Assembly (NCBI GenBank): GCA_020855015.1 | Contig: JAHKLP010000085.1 | Location: 1-8,000 of the forward strand | Direction: 5' to 3' | Source of the DNA: Methanobacterium sp. | GTDB taxonomy: Archaea > Methanobacteriota > Methanobacteria > Methanobacteriales > Methanobacteriaceae | Length of the DNA stretch: 8,000 nucleotides | Shown here: positions 1 through 6,194 of the stretch, piece by piece | Layout: each line of letters opens with the position of its first letter | Position numbering within the stretch: position 1 is the first letter of the stretch | Position numbers and translations under genes: made by a program | The notes under the pieces: model-generated | The model's database searches: none | Seen by the model: the letters and a program-made list of their open reading frames with translations, nothing else | Told to the model about the DNA's origin: nothing

Positions 1-43
1 TATGATGTTAAATGAAGTGGTTAAAATGGGAAATAACCATTGA

Positions 44-436
44 TTATGAAAGTAGTTTCAGTGAACTGGAATCTTTGAGTATCACTTCCAAGCTACCTTT
101 ATATTCAGTAACTCGTCCCACAACCCTAATACGTCTTTTATTAAAACTTAAGATGCTGATGTCAGTTTTTTGGATTTCAAATGCCGCACTTTCAAAAATT
201 ATCAACTTTATTTTACCGGTTCCATCCATCAACTCCAAGAAAAAAGTTCCACCATTTCTAGATTGACTAACATCTGTAACTAATCCCTCTACTAAAACCT
301 CTTTATCAAGCATTCCCCGGTTAATATCTTTGATCTTGACTTCCTGTGGCATTATATAATTTGCAGAGAACATCATCCCCACCAATCCAATAATAGTAGT
401 GAATAAAGCCAATTTAAATATCTGTTTATCTTCCAT
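44..436 (-). CDS. Membrane-anchored OB-fold (tRNA_anti-like) protein
   Basis: A 130-residue protein of unknown specific role. Residues about 6-28 form one hydrophobic segment (IFKLALFTTIIGLVG onward), read as an uncleaved membrane anchor or signal anchor. Residues about 45-128 look like an OB fold of the tRNA_anti/nucleic-acid-binding class: VLVEGLVTDVS, a FFLELMDGTGKIKLIIF strand pair, then RIRVVGRVTEYKGSLEVIL. Such proteins are common and mostly uncharacterised in methanogens. Whether this OB fold binds nucleic acid, sugar or protein cannot be told, and if the domain lies outside the membrane a nucleic-acid role is less likely. The ATG has no clear ribosome binding site, but a TATA box sits about 25 bp upstream, which suggests a leaderless transcript. 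The gene is downstream of the DNA ligase on the same strand but is separated from it by a T-rich terminator and its own promoter, so a shared operon is doubtful. Confidence 0.72.
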   Translation of the reverse strand: MEDKQIFKLALFTTIIGLVGMMFSANYIMPQEVKIKDINRGMLDKEVLVEGLVTDVSQSRNGGTFFLELMDGTGKIKLIIFESAAFEIQKTDISILSFNKRRIRVVGRVTEYKGSLEVILKDSSSLKLLS

Positions 437-444
437 AATACCAC

Positions 445-477
445 ATTATTAATACTAATATAAATATTATTAATACT
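445..477. repeat. Two 12-bp direct repeats flanking the TATA box
   Basis: The 12-mer ATTATTAATACT occurs exactly at 445-456 and 466-477, a 21-bp period equal to two DNA turns. Each copy contains the palindrome TATTAATA, and the pair brackets the predicted TATA box of the OB-fold gene. This could be a paired operator. Chance in AT-rich spacer DNA is the main alternative. Confidence 0.4.
457..465 (-). promoter_or_regulatory. TATA box for the OB-fold gene
   Basis: On the minus strand the sequence ATTTATATT is centred about 25 bp before the ATG. That is the usual archaeal TATA-to-start distance, so the transcript probably begins at or next to the start codon. The absence of a Shine-Dalgarno sequence agrees with this. 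Confidence 0.45.
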
Positions 478-501
478 TATGGTTTTGTTTCAGATAACTA
501 T

Positions 502-527
502 AAAAAATTAAAAAAAATCAACAAAAA
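502..527 (-). terminator. Oligo-T terminator after DNA ligase
   Basis: Read on the minus strand, three T tracts (5, 8 and 6 T) follow the ligase stop codon within 40 bases, with no strong hairpin. This fits archaeal T-tract termination. Confidence 0.5.
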
Positions 528-537
528 TTACTAATCA

Positions 538-2211
<1,674 letters not shown>

Positions 2212-2217
2212 AAAAAT

Positions 2218-2224
2218 ATCACCT
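2218..2224 (-). promoter_or_regulatory. Ribosome binding site fixing the ligase start
   Basis: AGGTGAT on the minus strand is complementary to the archaeal 16S 3' end and lies six bases before the ATG at 2211. It decides against the GTG start 78 bases further upstream, which has no such site. Confidence 0.75.
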
Positions 2225-2260
2225 TTAAATTCACCATAGTTACCACTTGATTTTAAAGCC

Positions 2261-2274
2261 TTATTAATTAAAAA
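2261..2274 (-). promoter_or_regulatory. Probable TATA box of the ligase gene
   Basis: On the minus strand TTTTTAATTAATAA would place transcription start near 2240. That leaves a leader of about 30 bases containing the ribosome binding site. It lies inside the reading frame upstream of the chosen start, which supports the shorter ligase. Confidence 0.4.
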
Positions 2275-2324
2275 GTTTACAATCCCCACAATATTAAGTT
2301 TGCTGACTAACTATATCTGATAAT

Positions 2325-2331
2325 AAAAAAA
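2325..2331 (-). terminator. T7 tract after the sensor kinase gene
   Basis: A run of seven T on the minus strand lies about 75 bases past the kinase stop codon and just upstream of the ligase promoter. It is a plausible archaeal T-tract terminator, but no good hairpin was seen. Confidence 0.35.
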
Positions 2332-2405
2332 TCCAATATTTTTATCCCTATTTTCTGGAAATAAAGTTAATTCTGTAATTTAAATGATGTTGATGAGTTT
2401 AAAGA

Positions 2406-3824
2406 TTAATATTCAGATTCAGACCAGATAATCTGGAAAGTAGTTCCTTTGTCTCTAGAAAGTATAACACTGCCCTTTAACTGATTTACCAAAGTATTCA
2501 CCAGTTGAAAACCCATCGTTCCACTTTCTTTGAAGTTGATCTCATCCGGAAGTCCCACACCATTATCTCTTACAATTAAAACATTATTCTCATGATTATC
2601 AAGCCCGAATTCCACGCAAACTTCTCCTTGTTCATCACCAGGGAAGGCGTGTTTTGCGGCATTAGTTAAAAGTTCGTTTACAATTAGTCCACAGGGAATA
2701 GCAGCATCGATATCAAGCATTAACCCCTCAGTCTTAGAATTCACCTTAATTCTACTCTTATCAACATTATAGGAATTTTTTATAAATTCTATGAGTTTTT
2801 TGGTGTACTGGGAGAAATCAATAAGGGCAAAATCTTCAGATACCGATAATCCATCATGTATTAAAAGCATGGATTTAACCCTATTCTTGTTATCCTTTAA
2901 AATTTCTCGATTTTCCTCATCTTTCATATATACTGATTGAAGTTCCAGCAGGCTGGATATGATGTTCATATAGTTTCTAACCCGACTATTAATCTCCCCC
3001 AAAAGCATTTCCTTTTCCTTTAGAGAAGCGTTAATCTCTGTTTCTGCTTTTTTACGCTCAGTAATGTCCTGAGCAATAATTTGTATTGCATATACCTCAT
3101 TATTTTTATACAATGGGGCAGGATGTACTTCCATTAGGCGTATTTCTCCTTCGCGGGACTTTAGGCGAGATTCAAAAGTACCTATATCTTCACCTTCCAG
3201 GAATTTTGAAAACAATTCCTGATAAAATGATGAATCTTCCCCAATAATTGATTGCAGATCCGTGAAATACATACCAACTGTCTCTTCTCGAGATAAGGGA
3301 CTGAATTTTGCCGCAGCATGGTTAATATCTAATATTCTCCCATCTAATCCCAGAACAACCACATAACTGGGTAAATATTCAAAAAGATTCCTGTATTTCT
3401 CTTCACGCTCTTTAAGAGCTTCCTCAGCAGCTAACTTTTCCATCTTTTCTTTAGCCTCTTCAAGAGCTCTTGTTACTGCGTGAGGTAATTTTGATAAATT
3501 ATTTTTCAGAACGTAATCAGTTGCTCCTTCTTTAAGCATTTCAACAGCAAAATCTTCACCTATTTTACCACTGACAAAGATGAATGGGGTGTTTGGTGAG
3601 ATTTCTCGGGCGATGTTCATGGCAGTTATACCATCAAATTGGGGTAAGGAGTGATCTGCCAGGATGATGCTAGGCTTGAATTCTGCTATTTCTTTACGGT
3701 ACATTTCCTCGTTATCCACAATCTTGGATTTGAACTCGAGACCCTCCCTTTTAAGCTGAGTTTCTATTAATTCAGCGTCTAAGGGCACATCTTCCAGTAT
3801 TAGAACTCGTATTTCTTCCACCAT
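2406..3824 (-). CDS. Receiver-PAS-HisKA_2-type kinase hybrid, phosphoacceptor His missing
   Basis: A cytoplasmic 472-residue signalling protein with no membrane segment. Residues 1-120 are a response-regulator receiver: acidic pair E11/D12, phosphoacceptor D57 in ILADHSLP, S85 and K107, all intact. A coiled linker (about 120-145) leads to a PAS domain (about 139-260, closing with the typical DITERKKAE). Residues about 268-345 are a HisKA_2-like dimerisation region, and about 370-470 form the ATPase domain with the N box NELLTNAAKHAF, G1 DNGVGLP, G2 GTMGFQLV and the final GTTF. Members of this family usually read EIHHRVKNN at the phosphorylation site. Here it is EINSRVRNY, so both histidines are replaced (N279, S280) while the ATPase motifs remain. 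It may therefore not autophosphorylate in the usual way. It follows the FilR1-like regulator gene on the same strand, 279 bp away. The start has only a weak ribosome binding site. Confidence 0.85.
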   Translation of the reverse strand: MVEEIRVLILEDVPLDAELIETQLKREGLEFKSKIVDNEEMYRKEIAEFKPSIILADHSLPQFDGITAMNIAREISPNTPFIFVSGKIGEDFAVEMLKEGATDYVLKNNLSKLPHAVTRALEEAKEKMEKLAAEEALKEREEKYRNLFEYLPSYVVVLGLDGRILDINHAAAKFSPLSREETVGMYFTDLQSIIGEDSSFYQELFSKFLEGEDIGTFESRLKSREGEIRLMEVHPAPLYKNNEVYAIQIIAQDITERKKAETEINASLKEKEMLLGEINSRVRNYMNIISSLLELQSVYMKDEENREILKDNKNRVKSMLLIHDGLSVSEDFALIDFSQYTKKLIEFIKNSYNVDKSRIKVNSKTEGLMLDIDAAIPCGLIVNELLTNAAKHAFPGDEQGEVCVEFGLDNHENNVLIVRDNGVGLPDEINFKESGTMGFQLVNTLVNQLKGSVILSRDKGTTFQIIWSESEY

Positions 3825-3877
3825 AACATCCCACAGAGTAATATATTGAATTTCTATTATTGGTATGATTTCTGTAA

Positions 3878-3886
3878 ATTAATATA
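3878..3886 (-). promoter_or_regulatory. Possible promoter of the kinase gene
   Basis: On the minus strand GTATATTAA is preceded by an A-rich stretch that could serve as BRE. It would give a start near 3857 and a leader of about 30 bases. A second TATA-like site, ATATAT near 3841-3846, is probably too close to the start codon. Confidence 0.3.
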
Positions 3887-4028
3887 CTTTTTTTATTAGT
3901 GAAATATCTATGTAAAGTAAACTTTTTTTAAGAATTCATCATGGGACATCATGGCCGTTGCAAAAACCTAAAAATTAAGATTTGAAGTGTAAATAGTTAA
4001 TATGCGAAATATGAATTCATTAAAATGG

Positions 4029-4055
4029 AAAAAAAGAGTATTAAAAATAAAAATA
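4029..4055 (-). terminator. T-rich terminator after the FilR1-like gene
   Basis: On the minus strand, tracts of 5, 5 and 7 T follow the regulator's stop codon by about 50-75 bases. A seven-base-pair inverted repeat (AATAGTC at 4090-4096, GACTATT at 4110-4116) overlaps the stop codon itself and may help. The rest of the 279-bp spacer to the kinase gene (3825-4103) holds no recognisable gene. Confidence 0.45.
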
Positions 4056-4103
4056 GTATTTCGATATCCTTAGCCTGAGAAAACTAATGAATAGTCACTA
4101 TTT

Positions 4104-4949
4104 TTACGCGACTATTTCATCATGAATTTTCCGACTTTTGAATGCTACAGGAGTGGCTATTTCTCGGTAATGTTCGAATAATCTGTTACCCCACGAAATA
4201 GCCTCTTCACCGCTGCTAATTAAAGAAATATTCAGGTCATACGTACCATCGGCAGAAAATAGTCCCAGAGCAATAAAGTTGTCTCCAGTGGTCAGTGAAA
4301 TCTTAACCTCTTCATCTATTTTCATTAACTTTAAATTGCCCTCTTTGATCCATTTATCCAGTTTTTCTTCACCTGCAGTTTCTACCAGCTTTTCTATTAT
4401 TCCCTCAGTCATTATTAGCTGGACATCTCCTCCTTTCTCAAGGGTATCGGTGAATATCTGAACACTGGATGGGTTATATACTGATGTTAGCTGTTTAAAG
4501 TTTTTACTTTTGGCTATAAATTCTGATAAAACCTCTTGGGGTCTCATTATATTGGTGCTGGTGGATTTAACAATGAATGATTTTTCCAGGCAACCTATGT
4601 CTTTGAAGAGCTCAGGAGGGATACAACTAATGTCATGGTTTAAGAACAGTCCTTCGCATAGGTTCAGTGAATAGAAGGAACGCATTACATCAATTAATTT
4701 GTTGGCCACTACTTCACCAGTTTGGGATAGGGAATAATGTCCAGATTCACGGAAAATAAAATTTTTCTGTTCCAGTTGATTCATTCCATGTAAAATAGTT
4801 GACGAACTTAAATGAATTTCCTTACGTAAATCAGCTAAATTCTTAGATCCGCTTCTTAAACTAATTAATATCTTAGCCCTTACATCAGAGGCTATAAAAA
4901 ATTTCATATCATCCTTTACTTGCTCATACAATTCAAACATATAGTCCAT
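4104..4949 (-). CDS. Winged-helix regulator, FilR1 (DUF1724) family
   Basis: A 281-residue transcription regulator of the methanogen family with a FilR1 middle domain. Residues about 18-85 form a winged helix: DVRAKILISL is the first helix, LADLRKEIHLSSSTILHGMNQLE holds the helix-turn-helix, and FIFRESGHYSLSQTG is the wing. Residues about 125-260 match the FilR1/DUF1724 pattern. They include VQLIMTEGIIEKL and end with ALGLFSADGTYDLNISLIS and the EEAISWGNRLFEHYRE helix that closes most members. It has no receiver domain, so any input comes from a ligand or a partner protein. In Methanothrix (Methanosaeta) harundinacea a FilR1 protein works with the kinase FilI; the sensor kinase downstream here makes a similar pairing plausible but unproven. 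The ATG has a strong ribosome binding site. Inverted repeats at its promoter suggest self-regulation. Its targets are unknown. Confidence 0.85.
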   Translation of the reverse strand: MDYMFELYEQVKDDMKFFIASDVRAKILISLRSGSKNLADLRKEIHLSSSTILHGMNQLEQKNFIFRESGHYSLSQTGEVVANKLIDVMRSFYSLNLCEGLFLNHDISCIPPELFKDIGCLEKSFIVKSTSTNIMRPQEVLSEFIAKSKNFKQLTSVYNPSSVQIFTDTLEKGGDVQLIMTEGIIEKLVETAGEEKLDKWIKEGNLKLMKIDEEVKISLTTGDNFIALGLFSADGTYDLNISLISSGEEAISWGNRLFEHYREIATPVAFKSRKIHDEIVA

Positions 4950-4953
4950 TTGA

Positions 4954-4962
4954 CTCCCACCT
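4954..4962 (-). promoter_or_regulatory. Ribosome binding site of the FilR1-like gene
   Basis: AGGTGGGAG on the minus strand lies four bases before the ATG at 4949 and supports that codon over the second in-frame ATG (codon 4). Confidence 0.6.
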
Positions 4963-4982
4963 TTTTTTGATAGTTAGATGAA

Positions 4983-5005
4983 TAATATTATTTTACATAA
5001 TATTA
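4983..5005. promoter_or_regulatory. Perfect 9-bp inverted repeat over the predicted transcription start
   Basis: TAATATTAT (4983-4991) and ATAATATTA (4997-5005) are perfect inverted copies separated by five bases. They lie directly downstream of the TATA box of the FilR1-like gene, where transcription should begin (near 4986). This is a good place for a dimeric winged-helix repressor, most simply the gene's own product. The arms are entirely A/T, so chance is not excluded. Confidence 0.45.
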
Positions 5006-5007
5006 CT

Positions 5008-5015
5008 TTATATAA
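5008..5015 (-). promoter_or_regulatory. TATA box of the FilR1-like gene
   Basis: TTATATAA on the minus strand is a near-consensus archaeal TATA box. It puts transcription start near 4986 and leaves a leader of about 37 bases with a ribosome binding site. A second small inverted repeat, TAAGT-G-ACTTA (5013-5023), overlaps its upstream edge where the BRE and TFB contact would be. Confidence 0.6.
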
Positions 5016-5184
5016 GTGACTTACTTAACTGACTCTATCTTTGATTGTTGTTGATTATAAATATTTCCCTTTTTTAGGATTATATGTGAATTTCGATAAT
5101 TATTGATTAAGGCATGATTTTAAAAAAATCGTATATTAATGTGTTTTCGGTGCAAAAAATAATATATAATAAGTTTAATTTAAA

Positions 5185-5225
5185 TAAAAAATATTAAAGG
5201 GTGTTTATTGAAAAATATCCCTTTA
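5185..5225 (-). terminator. Hairpin plus T tract ending the redox operon
   Basis: On the minus strand a seven-base-pair stem (TAAAGGG and CCCTTTA, at 5219-5225 and 5195-5201) with a 17-base loop is followed by ATATTTTTTATTT. It starts seven bases after the stop codon of the FTR-rubredoxin gene. The stretch from here to 5023 is very AT-rich and shows no gene. Confidence 0.6.
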
Positions 5226-5231
5226 TAATCC

Positions 5232-5740
5232 TTATAAAAATCGTTCGAATCGTTCTTTGCCAACTTTACAGATGGGACAAGTTTCAGGAGGCTCTTCTCT
5301 GGCACATAAATATCCACAAACTCTGCATCGCCATACAGGCAGGGAAATATTAGTTAATGCACTTTTCTGAGAACTCTTATCAAGTTTAGGACGTTGATCG
5401 GGTCCAGGTCTCCTCTCAGGTATGGATGTTAATTTTTTCTGGCCACTTAACACCTCACTGGAAATGTACAGTCCACAGTAACAAGCCCCAAATTCGTTCA
5501 GATCAGGGTCGCGATAGTCACATGGACATATGAGATCCAGGTCATCTTCTTTAACTCCAGATGCTAAACGGCAGGGACAAGCCCCGTATCCATACGATCT
5601 TTGTTTATGAGAATACTTTCCAGGAGTTCCTTGGTAAATGATTCATCAGGATTAAGGTGATAACCTGCAGATTCAGCTTGTTGTTTTAGATTCTGGTAAA
5701 AACGGTTAACCTCTTCTTTAGAAATATCAGCCATGCTCAT
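5232..5740 (-). pseudogene. FTR-type disulfide reductase fused to rubredoxin, frameshifted near 5600
   Basis: Proteins of this type use a [4Fe-4S] cluster beside a redox disulfide to pass ferredoxin electrons to thioredoxin- or glutaredoxin-like partners. The ATG at 5740 overlaps the glutaredoxin stop codon (ATGA). The first frame runs MSMADISKEEVNRFYQNLK to LESILINK, then shifts and stops at 5564 after 58 codons. The next frame continues RSYGYGACPCR. Restoring one base, for example making the AAA at 5600-5602 AAAA, gives 169 residues. That protein has the three FTR cysteine pairs CPC (55-57), CPC (72-74) and CYC (87-89), a proline-rich linker (about 108-121), and a rubredoxin-like domain with CRVC (139-142) and CPIC (155-158). 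All metal-site cysteines are kept, so a sequencing or assembly error, or a very recent mutation, is more likely than old decay. A programmed shift is possible, but no standard slippery site is present. Confidence 0.82.
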
Positions 5741-6015
5741 TCCAGATTCTCCCTTACTTTGTCTTCATTAAATCCTACAATACATTCCTCATTTTTTATT
5801 ACCAGGGTGGGAAATGATAGTTTAGGATTCCATTCCTTCACTTGTTCGATTATCTCCTGCCTTTCATCACCCTCAAGAAGATCAACATAGATATAGTCGT
5901 ACTCTACTTCCATTTCTTCCAGAAGCATCCGAGTCTTTTTACACCATCCACAAGTGCTTAAAGCATATAGGACCACATCCCCCTTATTCTTACCTTCAAC
6001 ATGTTGCATTGGCAT
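5737..6015 (-). CDS. Glutaredoxin/NrdH-like thiol-disulfide protein
   Basis: A 92-residue cytoplasmic thioredoxin-fold protein. The strand VVLYAL leads into the redox motif CGWC (22-25), followed by helix KKTRMLLEEM. The cis-proline loop SFPTLVI (67-73) and the GFNEDKVRENL end are typical of NrdH/glutaredoxin-like proteins, and the length is normal. It probably reduces target disulfides and is itself reduced by the FTR-type protein, whose start codon overlaps its stop codon in an ATGA. In Methanosarcina an FTR-like ferredoxin disulfide reductase feeds an NrdH-like protein and anaerobic ribonucleotide reductase; that link is only an inference here, as no nrdD is in the window. The ATG at 6015 is chosen because AGGAGG lies nine bases upstream. 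The substrate is unknown. Confidence 0.87.
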   Translation of the reverse strand: MPMQHVEGKNKGDVVLYALSTCGWCKKTRMLLEEMEVEYDYIYVDLLEGDERQEIIEQVKEWNPKLSFPTLVIKNEECIVGFNEDKVRENLE

Positions 6016-6024
6016 TTAATTCTT

Positions 6025-6030
6025 CCTCCT
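6025..6030 (-). promoter_or_regulatory. Ribosome binding site of the redox operon
   Basis: AGGAGG on the minus strand lies nine bases before the glutaredoxin-like ATG. A TATA-like stretch, AATATAATT, lies at about 6088-6096 and could be the promoter, but the AT-rich context makes that choice weak. Confidence 0.6.
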
Positions 6031-6145
6031 TTGATAAATCAGACGCTTAATAGAATCTTAAAAATACAATGAAGAATGTTATAATGGAATTATATTAGCT
6101 ATCCCCTATTTCGCTTCGAATTTAATTATGTCAAACATTATATTT

Positions 6146-6172
6146 TAACTGATACATGTTTGGTAACTGATA
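6146..6172. repeat. Two 9-bp direct repeats between thiC and the redox operon
   Basis: TAACTGATA occurs exactly at 6146-6154 and 6164-6172, 18 bp apart, with the palindrome ACATGT between them. They are in the spacer downstream of thiC and upstream of the glutaredoxin-like gene. They could be a regulator site or part of the thiC 3' end. Confidence 0.3.
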
Positions 6173-6194
6173 TCTTCTTCTTGATATAATTTCA

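Noticed and set aside
18..39. Hairpin TGGTTA / TAACCA as terminator of the OB-fold gene
   Set aside because: A six-base-pair stem with a ten-base loop exists, but no T tract follows on the minus strand, so a terminator cannot be supported.
12..266. Plus-strand open frame across the OB-fold gene
   Set aside because: It is antisense to a protein with clear domain sequence, has low-complexity composition, and no ribosome binding site or family resemblance was seen.
5232..5453. Separate 73-residue rubredoxin-like gene starting at a GTG
   Set aside because: The same frame continues upstream without a stop through CYC, CPC and CPCR of the FTR domain, so this is the C-terminal part of the fusion. 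No ribosome binding site supports a start here.
5598..5607. Canonical -1 programmed frameshift site in the FTR gene
   Set aside because: The sequence ATA AAC AAA G does not fit X-XXY-YYZ, and no downstream stem was evident; indel or sequencing error is simpler.
6170..6187. Short hairpin ATATC / GATAT just after thiC
   Set aside because: The stem is five A/T-rich pairs with an eight-base loop and no T tract after it; it is too weak to call a terminator.
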